Source: an uncultured bacterium
GTDB taxonomy: Bacteria; Planctomycetota; GCA-002687715
Direction of reading: 5' to 3'
DNA: 57,487 nt
Assembly (NCBI GenBank): GCA_902826835.1
Contig: CADEGH010000022.1
Span: 25,540 to 83,026, forward strand
Shown here: positions 8,444-16,079 of the stretch, one piece after another
How positions within the stretch are numbered: the stretch's first letter is position 1
How the letters are laid out: each line of letters opens with the position of its first letter
The notes under the pieces: model-generated
Database searches by the model: none
Told to the model about the DNA's origin: nothing
Seen by the model: the letters and a program-made list of their open reading frames with translations, nothing else
Position numbers and translations under genes: made by a program

Positions 8444-9306
8444 GCACCGACTCGCCAAGCGAGCCAACGCGCTCGCCAGTGCCAGGGATCGAGCTCCAAG
8501 ACCCGCTGCAAATGGGGACGTGCTCCGGCGGGGGATGCGGCGGCCCAGTATCCGCGGGCGGCTTGCCAATGGGCCTCGGCCAATCGGGTCGGCACAACCT
8601 CGGCGGGGAGCTTTGCGCTCACGTCCGGCCGGGCCGCGAAGCGCTCGAGCACGAGGCACTTGTCATCGCCATTCCGGGGATTGGGCGCGTGCGCCAAGCT
8701 CTGTTCGTGCACGCGCCGGACGAAGAGAGGTTCGGGTACGAGCGCAAACGGAGTTAGCAGGCTCGCCCGCAACCAAAGGTCATAGTCCTCGGCAACGCGC
8801 AGGCCGGAATCGAAGCCCCCGAGATCGCGGAGCAGCCGAGTTTCCGCCAAGACTGCCGGAGTGTGGACGAAGGTGTGCAGAAACAGTGGCTTCGTTACCT
8901 CACCTTCGTGCAGTCGACGGGGCGGCCTCGCCAGGGGCTGCTTCGCAAAATCCACCGCGCGACTGTCTACGTAAACCACGCGGGCGGTTGGCATTCGCCT
9001 CCGCGCTTCGACCTGCTTTGCGAGCTTACTCGGTTCCCACCAGTCATCCGAATCGAGGAACGCGATCCAGTCGCCCTTCGCGGCCTCGATTCCGCGATTG
9101 CGGGCCGCCGCCGCCCCGGCGTTGGGCTGAAAGAGAGGCCGCACGCGCCCTCCCATGGACTCGAGCATCTCCCTCGTCCCGTCCGACGACCCGTCGTCGA
9201 CGACGATGACTTCGGTCGGGCGCAAAGTCTGAGCCTCGACGCTCGCGAGCGCCTCCAACAGCAGTTCCCGTCGGTTGAAGGTCGGAATGACCACCGAAAT
9301 ATCCAC
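8440..9306 (-). CDS. Family 2 glycosyltransferase
   Basis: This 288-residue protein begins directly with the GT-A fold (MDISVVIPTFNRRELLLEAL), followed by VIVVDDGSSDGT, the AAARNRGIEAAKGDWIAFLD block and LDSDDWW, which carry nucleotide-sugar and metal ligands; the second-domain motif AEDYDLWLRAS contains the likely catalytic base. The C-terminal 70 residues are helical and look TPR-like (EAHWQAARGYWAAAS). It overlaps the downstream glycosyltransferase by 4 bases (ATGA), so the two are made together, probably for exopolysaccharide or LPS outer sugars. Its start lies 71 bp from the divergent sigma-like gene, and a sigma-70-type promoter for the opposite strand occupies the gap. Confidence 0.87.
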   Translation of the reverse strand: MDISVVIPTFNRRELLLEALASVEAQTLRPTEVIVVDDGSSDGTREMLESMGGRVRPLFQPNAGAAAARNRGIEAAKGDWIAFLDSDDWWEPSKLAKQVEARRRMPTARVVYVDSRAVDFAKQPLARPPRRLHEGEVTKPLFLHTFVHTPAVLAETRLLRDLGGFDSGLRVAEDYDLWLRASLLTPFALVPEPLFVRRVHEQSLAHAPNPRNGDDKCLVLERFAARPDVSAKLPAEVVPTRLAEAHWQAARGYWAAASPAGARPHLQRVLELDPWHWRARWLAWRVGA

Positions 9307-9328
9307 GCCGCCATAGTACTGGCCCCCC

Positions 9329-9357
9329 TTGACAGATCACGGTCAATCCTCGACAAT
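9329..9357 (+). promoter_or_regulatory. Sigma-70-type promoter for the sigma/Cys-rich operon
   Basis: A perfect -35 box TTGACA (9329-9334) is separated by exactly 17 bp from GACAAT (9352-9357), a 4/6 match to the -10 consensus. Transcription would start near 9364, upstream of both possible starts of the sigma-like gene. This is the clearest housekeeping-type promoter I saw in the window. Confidence 0.5.
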
Positions 9358-9401
9358 CCCGATCTCAACCTGCGCGAATGGAGCTCAACGCGAGAAGCGC
9401 G

Positions 9402-10100
9402 ATGACAGTGGGACATTTCTTGTCCGAGTTCACGGAGCGTCGGGAATCAGCGGCCAGCCTGCTTGCGGAGCTCTGCCTGCGCGTTGCGAGTCGGAAGGCT
9501 CGCCGCTTGGACTTGGATCCGGAGGAGCTGTCTCAGGATGCTCTACTTCGGATCTTTGCCCATGACGCAGGACGGCTTCGGTCGCTGGATCCCGATGCCA
9601 GCCTTGAGGGAGTCGTTCAAGGGTTCATCCACAACTTGGCCGGGAATCAGATCGCCTCGAGGCTCCGTCGGCGTCGGGCCATCGCTCGAGTGACGACTGA
9701 ACGATCCGAGAACTCCGGCCTCATGGATCCCGAGTCGCCGACTTTATCGGAGCGCCCTCACGAGTCTCCTTTGGGGCTGGTCCGAGAAGCTCTCCTCCTT
9801 GCCGGATGGGAGGTCGCGACCTCGCTCCCGGACCCGGCGGAAGGCGGTTCGATTTCCGAAGTTCAGCTGGTTCGCCTACTCCTAGAAGGCAGAAGTCTCC
9901 ACGGAATCAGCAAAGCCACTGGCTTGGACCGAAAATCACTACGTGAGCGATTTCGCAGATGGGTCCATGCGCCTCCGACGCCGCCTGACGGCAAAACTGG
10001 CGCTGCTCTGCAAGAGCGCAAAGCTCGAGAAAATCTCAAGAAAATGTCCCCCCCCCCATTGGGGAGTGAAACTAATGAGGTGAAAGGGACCGAATCATGA
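9402..10100 (+). CDS. ECF-like RNA polymerase sigma factor (divergent)
   Basis: The 232-residue product looks like a small sigma-70-family factor. A region 2-like block is LDLDPEELSQDALLRIFAHD followed by a helical stretch with NLAGNQIASRLRRRRA, and a region 4-like helix-turn-helix is VQLVRLLLEGRSLHGISKATGLDRKSLRERFRRWV. The linker is longer and less conserved than in normal ECF factors, so the assignment is moderate. ATG at 9402 follows GAGAAG; an upstream ATG at 9378 is in frame but has no ribosome binding site. The stop overlaps the start of the Cys-rich gene as ATGA. A run of ten C (10048-10057) lies close to the 3' end, encoding PPP. No anti-sigma gene of known type adjoins it; the membrane proteins downstream could serve that role, which is speculation. 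Confidence 0.6.
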   Translation: MTVGHFLSEFTERRESAASLLAELCLRVASRKARRLDLDPEELSQDALLRIFAHDAGRLRSLDPDASLEGVVQGFIHNLAGNQIASRLRRRRAIARVTTERSENSGLMDPESPTLSERPHESPLGLVREALLLAGWEVATSLPDPAEGGSISEVQLVRLLLEGRSLHGISKATGLDRKSLRERFRRWVHAPPTPPDGKTGAALQERKARENLKKMSPPPLGSETNEVKGTES

Positions 10101-10477
10101 TCAAGACTACATTCGTCCGCTTGTCGATCGCCATGTCCGGGATAGCTATGTGCCTGATGGCCCTTGTCCATGCCGCGCCCCCTCAATGCGTGGGTAACGG
10201 GCTGCTCGGGCAAACGATGACCTGCATTGGAGACTGCCCCGGTAGCCAAACCTGTAAGCTCATCCAGCATCGGGCCAACAACAACACCCTCTACACTTGG
10301 TGTGGGTGCAGCAATTCGAGCCAAGATAATGAGCCGACTTGCTGCCATCTCATCCAACTTGCGGGCGGCACCTACTCGGTGAAAGGCGATTGCATTTCTT
10401 GTCCGCTCCAGGGTGCATGCGAGCTCGGGGGCGACGGAACCTTGACCAAGCCCTTCTCTGCGGCGTGCCAAGGCTGA
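10097..10477 (+). CDS. Small secreted cysteine-rich protein
   Basis: A 126-residue protein with a clear signal peptide (hydrophobic stretch up to ALVHA, cleavage around residue 27) followed by a mature domain of about 100 residues containing 12 cysteines, including TWCGC, PTCCH and CISC. An even cysteine count in an exported protein suggests disulfide bonds or metal binding. I recognise no family. The ATG overlaps the sigma gene stop (ATGA) and has AAAGGGA 8 bases upstream, so translation is coupled but also independently primed. Its operon partner two genes downstream is a four-helix membrane protein with a CxxC motif, which could help oxidise it. Residues outside the cysteines are polar and unremarkable. 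Confidence 0.75.
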   Translation: MIKTTFVRLSIAMSGIAMCLMALVHAAPPQCVGNGLLGQTMTCIGDCPGSQTCKLIQHRANNNTLYTWCGCSNSSQDNEPTCCHLIQLAGGTYSVKGDCISCPLQGACELGGDGTLTKPFSAACQG

Positions 10478-10481
10478 ATTC

Positions 10482-12209
10482 ATGACTGGCAAGAACCGAA
10501 TCGGCTGGATATGGCTCGCGGCGGTCATCTTGGTGGGAGTTGGCGGCTACTTCATGACGCGTGGCGACGCTCTCCCCAACGAAGATGAGGGAGTTCGGCA
10601 GAACCATGGCCCTCCTTCAAGGGCCGAACTGATAACCATCAAGGACGAGGCCATCCACCGAGTCGAAGCAATACCGTATCAGGGCGACGTGCAGACTCGA
10701 GTGTGTTCCGGCGCGGTCGTGGTCCCAGGCGGAGAGAGTGCGGAGGCTATCTCGGTTCTAGGTCTCTCCCAGGCGGGGTCCAGAATGGGGGCGGGTCTCA
10801 GCGATTCGATTGGCAATTTTCGAGTGGAAATGCCCAGGGAGCCTGGCCAATCACTCTTCGTTCGCCATGTCGGCTACGAAGATTTCGAATACCCGCTTCC
10901 CCCGGATGGAAACGTGATCGACGGAATTCGCATCGTTCTCACGCCTGGGGGGAGTGTCGGCGGCGTCGTGAGGACTGCCGGAGGGGGCCCACTCCCAGCG
11001 GGTGTGCTCGTGCACCTCCATTCGGTTCTCTCGTCTCCGGAGCAGTTTGACTCCGACGTGGAGCGGGCCAAGGACTGCCGCGAGCGGGTGGTCGCCGCCG
11101 ACGCGCACGGCCGATTCTGGTTTCACGGCCTTGGGCGTGAACAGCAGTGGAGAATCCGCGCGAGTGCGGCGGCCTTCTCGAGCGCACGACCCATGCAGTA
11201 CTGCCGGACCGGGGATCACGATCTCGAAGTCGTGTTGCTTCCGATCTACGTTTTTGCAGTGCGATTTGTCGAGCCGGACGGAAGCCCGGTCATCCTGCCG
11301 GAAGAAATTGGCGACGCCCGGGGGGTGAATGTGGCAGGCTTGCCGGTGGGAGGAGAAGACGGTATCCACGGTATTTCTCTGGCTGAGGCCAAGGCCTCCG
11401 GAGTCAAACCACCCTTTGAGCGTCCGCACGGAACGATGTGGTGTGAGTATTTCACCGCACCGGTCTCAGGCGATGTCTTGAGGGACGATGTTCGGATCTC
11501 GGGGTGGATTCCCGGTTATGCGCGCATCGACTACCAGTGCACGATGGTCCGCGCGAGTGCGACGGAAATCCGATGGAACACGATCCCACTGGAGCGTCTT
11601 GCCCAAGCTCGCGGAAGACTCAGAGTGCGGGTCCACGCGGATCCGAAGCACCGCATGGAGGATGGTGAGAAACTCTTCGATGATCGAGCGCTGACGGCCC
11701 TCCACTTCTCGACGCCGTCGCACGGCCGCGCGGAGCGCACGTACTCAGTGCCGATTGAGGGGTACCAGGATCAAGTCTTCGACCACTTCCCGGCAGGAGC
11801 CTACACCGTATCTGTCCATGGGTGGCCTCAGAGTTCACCCGAGTGTCGCGTTTCCCCCACGGCTTTGACCATCCCTGAGAACGAAGAGGGGATGATCGAC
11901 CTCCATGTGCTTCCGTGCGCAAGCGCGGTCCTTTCGGTCACCGCTCCCTCCGAATCCGGGCCGCTTCCTTACTCCGGCCCCCTGATGGTGCAGATGTGGA
12001 CCTCCGAACATTCGGGTGCGCCGCTGGTGGGGACCTGGTTCGAGCGAGCACCGTACCGCATGCCCTGGATCAATCCGGCGGTCGTGCGAATGAGTGTACT
12101 CCCGAGCCTTCTGTGGAGGGGCCCGTTTGCCGAATCCGAACATCGAAGTGTCCAGCTATCGGTGAGTACAACCACCGCGCTCGACTTTGCTCTCCGGAGC
12201 ATGCCATGA
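10482..12209 (+). CDS. Membrane-anchored protein with carboxypeptidase regulatory-like domains
   Basis: This 575-residue protein starts with a single N-terminal membrane segment (residues 7-26, IGWIWLAAVILVGVGGYFM) and is otherwise exported. Two or more CarboxypepD_reg/CnaB-like beta-sandwich units are suggested by VCSGAVVVPGG...SDSIGNFRVEMP...LFVRHVGYEDF and GGSVGGVVRTAGGGPLPAGVLV...ADAHGRFWFHGL. The rest, from about residue 250, is beta-rich without a recognised domain. It starts 4 bp after the Cys-rich gene and its stop overlaps the start of the MauE-like gene (ATGA). Such domains generally act in binding or as structural spacers at the cell surface. No catalytic motif was seen. Confidence 0.75.
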   Translation: MTGKNRIGWIWLAAVILVGVGGYFMTRGDALPNEDEGVRQNHGPPSRAELITIKDEAIHRVEAIPYQGDVQTRVCSGAVVVPGGESAEAISVLGLSQAGSRMGAGLSDSIGNFRVEMPREPGQSLFVRHVGYEDFEYPLPPDGNVIDGIRIVLTPGGSVGGVVRTAGGGPLPAGVLVHLHSVLSSPEQFDSDVERAKDCRERVVAADAHGRFWFHGLGREQQWRIRASAAAFSSARPMQYCRTGDHDLEVVLLPIYVFAVRFVEPDGSPVILPEEIGDARGVNVAGLPVGGEDGIHGISLAEAKASGVKPPFERPHGTMWCEYFTAPVSGDVLRDDVRISGWIPGYARIDYQCTMVRASATEIRWNTIPLERLAQARGRLRVRVHADPKHRMEDGEKLFDDRALTALHFSTPSHGRAERTYSVPIEGYQDQVFDHFPAGAYTVSVHGWPQSSPECRVSPTALTIPENEEGMIDLHVLPCASAVLSVTAPSESGPLPYSGPLMVQMWTSEHSGAPLVGTWFERAPYRMPWINPAVVRMSVLPSLLWRGPFAESEHRSVQLSVSTTTALDFALRSMP

Positions 12210-12664
12210 GCGCACAGGGGTTGAGGCAGTGGCTCCACCCGGACTCCTTGGTTCCTAATGCGTTGGCTTTCGGTCTTGCCGCGGTGCTCGGAGGGATCGG
12301 TCTCTCTAAATTCGTGAACTCGGGACTGACCTCCGCTGTTGGTCCAGGCTATGTCTATCCTCTCATGGCCATCGCTGAGTTTGGCATAGCGGTCGCCGTA
12401 TTGAGTCCGGCCTGCCGCCTATTGGGGGCGCGGGTGGGAGCCTTCTGTTTCGGGAGCCTGAGCGTGATGGCCGCCATGGCTTGGTTGCTTGAACCGCCAA
12501 GGTCTTGCGGACGATGCGTGGGTGGTCGTGTGCTCAGCTCCGAATGGCGTCTTTTCTTGGCTCTGGGTCTCGCTCTTTGGTGTTGGTCGCTGGCGACGAT
12601 GGATCGACACAGGGCCGAATGCTCGAAATCAGGCGCGCGGCCTACTGGTCTCAAGGCTGGCTGA
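12206..12664 (+). CDS. Four-helix membrane protein, MauE/DoxX-like, with CxxC motif
   Basis: The 152-residue product has about four hydrophobic helices (roughly residues 16-36, 48-68, 75-95 and 115-133) and resembles MauE/DoxX-type proteins, a group that includes MauE, needed for disulfide-rich methylamine dehydrogenase subunit maturation. A CGRC motif (Cys101-Cys104) lies in the loop before the last helix, where redox-active cysteines sit in related proteins; further cysteines are in helices 2 and 3. The ATG at 12206 overlaps the upstream stop (ATGA). The context with a 12-cysteine exported protein supports a role in disulfide formation or electron transfer, which is inference. Family assignment is moderate because overall similarity is weak. 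Confidence 0.6.
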   Translation: MSAQGLRQWLHPDSLVPNALAFGLAAVLGGIGLSKFVNSGLTSAVGPGYVYPLMAIAEFGIAVAVLSPACRLLGARVGAFCFGSLSVMAAMAWLLEPPRSCGRCVGGRVLSSEWRLFLALGLALWCWSLATMDRHRAECSKSGARPTGLKAG

Positions 12665-12746
12665 TCCTTGCCCGGGAACCCGCCTGTCCCGCGCACCTCG
12701 AGTCGGTCCCCTACCGGAGCGGGGCTGCGTGTGCTCAAATGCGGGC

Positions 12747-13499
12747 ATGCGGAGCTTCTTGATCGAGGGTGATCACCGGCGGGTTCTGGAGCGAATCGGA
12801 CTCGATTCGCTCGAGGCCTGCCTCGCCTTCGAAGGAGGAGTGCTCGTCAAAGCCGCTCGCAAGGGGAGGGTGGTTCGCCGCGTCGACTGGGCGGGGCGGA
12901 CTTACTTCTTGAAGCGAATCTCGGGTTTTCGATGGCGCGAGATCCCCCACGAAGCGGAGGTGCTCGCGCGCCTCGAGAGCGAGGGGCTTCCGGTTCCCAC
13001 GCCGGTCGCGGTCGGAAGTGGCGGGCGCGCGGCCGCGATGATCACCCTAGGCTTACCGGTCGTGCGCACTCTCGAGGACGCGCTCGTGCGGGCTCCCTGC
13101 TCGGCAGAGCAGGCTCATCGGCTCTTGGGACGCGCGGCCGAGCTTCTGGCTCGACTGCACCGGATCGGCGTCAATCACCGGGACTACTACGCGGGCCACC
13201 TCTTGCTCGACGCCCAGGATCAGCCCATGCTGGTGGATCTCGGCCGGGCCGAGGTGAGGCGGCGCGTGCCCGAGCGGAGAATCGTCAAGGACCTCGCCGC
13301 GTTGGAAGCCTCCTTGCCGCCCCGGGTTTTGGATGCGGCTGCGTCCCAATGCATCCTCGCGCACTACTTCGGCGATTCGGGCGGCCCCTCGCAGATCGAT
13401 CGACTCGCGCGCGCGGTCAAACGGAAGCGGGAGCGCATGCGCGCACGAGCCGCCGCCAAGGCCGCGGCCGGAGTCCCCAATTTCCATGTCAATTCGTGA
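12747..13499 (+). CDS. Lipopolysaccharide core kinase, WaaP/InaA-like
   Basis: A 250-residue eukaryotic-type small-molecule kinase of the WaaP/RfaP/InaA/KdkA group. Visible motifs are RTYFLKRI (ATP-binding Lys), the catalytic loop VNHRDYYAGHLLLD with HRD, and LVDLGRAEV in place of DFG. These enzymes phosphorylate heptose or Kdo in the LPS inner core at the inner membrane. ATG at 12747 was chosen because the preceding frame shadows the MauE-like gene. The C-terminal 30 residues are Arg/Ala-rich. The gene overlaps the next glycosyltransferase by 14 bp, and the following gene carries two more kinase domains of the same type, so this looks like an LPS core operon. Confidence 0.82.
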   Translation: MRSFLIEGDHRRVLERIGLDSLEACLAFEGGVLVKAARKGRVVRRVDWAGRTYFLKRISGFRWREIPHEAEVLARLESEGLPVPTPVAVGSGGRAAAMITLGLPVVRTLEDALVRAPCSAEQAHRLLGRAAELLARLHRIGVNHRDYYAGHLLLDAQDQPMLVDLGRAEVRRRVPERRIVKDLAALEASLPPRVLDAAASQCILAHYFGDSGGPSQIDRLARAVKRKRERMRARAAAKAAAGVPNFHVNS

Positions 13500-14601
13500 T
13501 CTTCTCCTGATCGCCGAAGGGACGGATACCGCCCGCGGTGGGCAGGAGCGCAGCATCCTCGAATTGGCAGTCGGCCTTCGGGAGGCGGGCTGCTCCATCC
13601 GGTGGGCGGCCAAGCGGGAGGTGGCTGGACCTTGGTCCACCGAAATCGTGCCGATCACGTCGCGATCACGGGGTGCCCAAATTCGGCAGTTCCTGGGCGC
13701 GGCCGAGGTGATCGCCAAGTCCGCGCGGCCGGGGTCAGCCGTGATCAGCTTTGCGCCGGTGCGCGCGGCCGACTTCTACTTCCCCCGCGGTGGAGTCCTG
13801 CCGGAGGCTCTGGCACGGAGCGCGATCTCGCGGGGCACTCGCCTGGGTCGCTGGATCAGCCGAGGATCCGCGATTTTCGACTCCCGGCGACGCACCCTCC
13901 TGGCCGCCGAGCGGGCCGCTCTTTCCGATCCCTCCGGTCCGACGCTCCTGGCGCTTTCCGACTACGTGGCCGAGAGCGGCCGTAGGCACTATGGCCTCGC
14001 CCCGTCCCGAATCCGAGTTGTGCGCAACGGCGTCGATGCGGAGCGCCTGCGACCTTTTAGCGCTCGGAGCGAAATTCGTCGGGCGCTGGGCCTCGCCGAG
14101 TCCACGACGGTGCTGCTCGCGGCGGCCCATAATCCTCGTCTCAAAGGCGTTCCCGAACTCTTGGAATCGGTGCATCGACTCACCCCGTCCGAAGACTGGG
14201 TCCTCCTTTTGATCGGTCGAACCGACTTGCGTCATCAACCGCATCCCCGGGTGAAAGTCCTGGGGGCAAGGGACGATGTCGCTGATCTTCTCGAAGCTGC
14301 GGATGTACTCGTCCATCCGACCTACTACGATCCGTCGAGCCGCATCGTCCTCGAAGCCTTGTCTCGAGGCTTGCCGGTGATCACGACCCGCTACAACGGA
14401 GCCAGCGAAGACGTGCAGGAGGCCGGCATCGTGCTCGATAGCCCAAGTGATCCCTCGGCTTTGGATTCCGCCCTCGGGCAGGCCATGGATCCGGAATGGA
14501 GATCCAACGCGCGGGAGGCGGCCCGACGAATCGGGCCGGGCCTGGGCGTCGAACGCCAAGTTCGCGGGGTGATGGAGCTGCTCGCCGAGATGTCGCGGTG
14601 A
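13486..14601 (+). CDS. Family 4 glycosyltransferase, WaaG (RfaG)-like
   Basis: This 371-residue GT-B enzyme has the length and pattern of WaaG-type LPS glucosyltransferases. The N-terminal domain has RGGQERSILELAVGL, the inter-domain segment has IRVVRNGVDAERLRP, and the C-terminal nucleotide-sugar site shows HPTYYDPSSRIVLEAL (the EX7E-like motif) and GLPVITTRYNGASE. It would add a sugar to the inner core of LPS using a nucleotide sugar. The gene starts inside the end of the WaaP-like kinase gene and its own stop overlaps the GTG start of the double kinase (GTGA), indicating a coupled operon. The donor sugar is not determinable from sequence. Confidence 0.85.
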   Translation: MSIRDLLLIAEGTDTARGGQERSILELAVGLREAGCSIRWAAKREVAGPWSTEIVPITSRSRGAQIRQFLGAAEVIAKSARPGSAVISFAPVRAADFYFPRGGVLPEALARSAISRGTRLGRWISRGSAIFDSRRRTLLAAERAALSDPSGPTLLALSDYVAESGRRHYGLAPSRIRVVRNGVDAERLRPFSARSEIRRALGLAESTTVLLAAAHNPRLKGVPELLESVHRLTPSEDWVLLLIGRTDLRHQPHPRVKVLGARDDVADLLEAADVLVHPTYYDPSSRIVLEALSRGLPVITTRYNGASEDVQEAGIVLDSPSDPSALDSALGQAMDPEWRSNAREAARRIGPGLGVERQVRGVMELLAEMSR

Positions 14602-15995
14602 AGCGCGAAGTCGTCAAGGATCGCACGACCCGCGAAGTGGCCCGGATGCAGTGGCCGACTGGGGAGGACGTCCACCAAAAGACGATCCGCCTCGAAGGCC
14701 ATCCCTGGCGGCGGATCGCGGCATTTTTTGGTCGCGATGCCGCCCGGCGCGAATTCGTCCGCTTGCTCGAGCTGCGCGCGCGGGGCGTCACCGCGCCGGA
14801 GCCGCTCGACTGTGCGCGGGTGCCGCCTCGGGGAATTCCACGCGCGCTGATCCTGACGACGCGCACGCTCTCCGACTACCGACCACTGCGGGCCGGGGAG
14901 GAAATTTCCCGGGGATTTCCGGCGGCCTGGGGCCGGGCACTCGCACGGATTCACGAACTCGGTATCGAACACCGGGATCTGCACCGTGGCAATCTCATGC
15001 TCCGGGAATTGGCCGGGGATGCCTTCGATTTCGCTCTCCTCGATGCGGATCGGGTGCGATTTTTCACCGGACTTCTGCCGCCTTCCGCGCGGCGACGCCA
15101 AATCCTGCTCGCTCTGCGCGCGCTTCGCGGGCTGCGCGAGAGGTCGGCGCTTCGGGAGTTTCTCGCGGCTTACGGCGATGATCACGGGTTTGCGACGAGG
15201 ACTGCTCTCGACCTCGCCGCCCAGCGCGACTTGCTGCGGCATCTTCGATCCCGAAGTCGTCGTGCTCTCCGGACAAATCCCGATTTCGAAGCGCGGGAGG
15301 CAGAGGGACTTGTGTGGCAGGTTCGCTCCGGGTTCCCAATCCCCGCCGGCGCCACCGCCCCGCGCTCCTCCGCCGACCAGTTGAAAGATGGCGGCGCCTC
15401 GTCCGTTTGGAAGGCGGCTGACCGCACCATCGTCAAGTCGTTCGCGAAGCGGCTATGGTCGGCGAGGTTCCGGGTGGGCCCGAAAAGCCGCGCGCACTTG
15501 TCGTTTCAGAGAGGGCACCGGCTCGAGCTTTTGGGAGTACCGACGCCACGGGTCTTGGCCTGCGCGGATGGGGCTGCGGGGGGTCGGTCGCTCCTGGTGA
15601 CCGAGGAATTGGTCGGAGCGCTGCAAATCAGCGAGTACGTGAGCAGGTGCGAAGCCACGCGGGACATTCTGGACTTGGCGCGCACTCTCGGATCGCTGCT
15701 CGGCAAGCTCCACGCTTCCCGGATCTCTCATCGCGATCTCAAGGGCCGCAATCTCCTGAGAACTCCGGACGGGACGGTCTGGCTGATCGACCTCGAGGCG
15801 ATGCGCGAGGGTCGCCCGCGGCGCTACGTCAAGGACCTCCTCCGTTTCTTGCGGTCAGCGCGGGAGGCGGAAGCCAAGACCCGCCCGGCTCTGCCTGCGT
15901 TCGCGCGGGCCTATGCGCGTGCGCGGTCGCTCGATCCCGGTCGAGGCTTGACGAGCCTCCGTGCGGCCCTGCACTTCTTGCATGGCGGTGGATAG
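14598..15995 (+). CDS. Tandem double WaaP/InaA-like kinase
   Basis: The 465-residue product contains two complete LPS-kinase-type domains in one chain. Domain 1 (about residues 10-215) has EHRDLHRGNLML (His125) and LLDADRVRF; domain 2 (about residues 270-455) has SHRDLKGRNLL (His378) and WLIDLEAM (near 397). Single-domain members are about 250 residues, so this is a fusion of two units; each keeps its HRD and a DxD/DLE metal motif, so both may be active. The start is GTG at 14598 in a GTGA overlap with the glycosyltransferase. The two halves are only distantly alike, arguing for an old fusion rather than recent duplication. Likely role: phosphorylation of two positions of the LPS core. Confidence 0.82.
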   Translation: MKREVVKDRTTREVARMQWPTGEDVHQKTIRLEGHPWRRIAAFFGRDAARREFVRLLELRARGVTAPEPLDCARVPPRGIPRALILTTRTLSDYRPLRAGEEISRGFPAAWGRALARIHELGIEHRDLHRGNLMLRELAGDAFDFALLDADRVRFFTGLLPPSARRRQILLALRALRGLRERSALREFLAAYGDDHGFATRTALDLAAQRDLLRHLRSRSRRALRTNPDFEAREAEGLVWQVRSGFPIPAGATAPRSSADQLKDGGASSVWKAADRTIVKSFAKRLWSARFRVGPKSRAHLSFQRGHRLELLGVPTPRVLACADGAAGGRSLLVTEELVGALQISEYVSRCEATRDILDLARTLGSLLGKLHASRISHRDLKGRNLLRTPDGTVWLIDLEAMREGRPRRYVKDLLRFLRSAREAEAKTRPALPAFARAYARARSLDPGRGLTSLRAALHFLHGGG

Positions 15996-16079
15996 GCCTG
16001 CGGACCACCATGACGAATCCGACGCGCGGTGGGACCGTCGGCATTCCATCGGGTGGGGTGTCCGTGGCAAACTGAGGGG

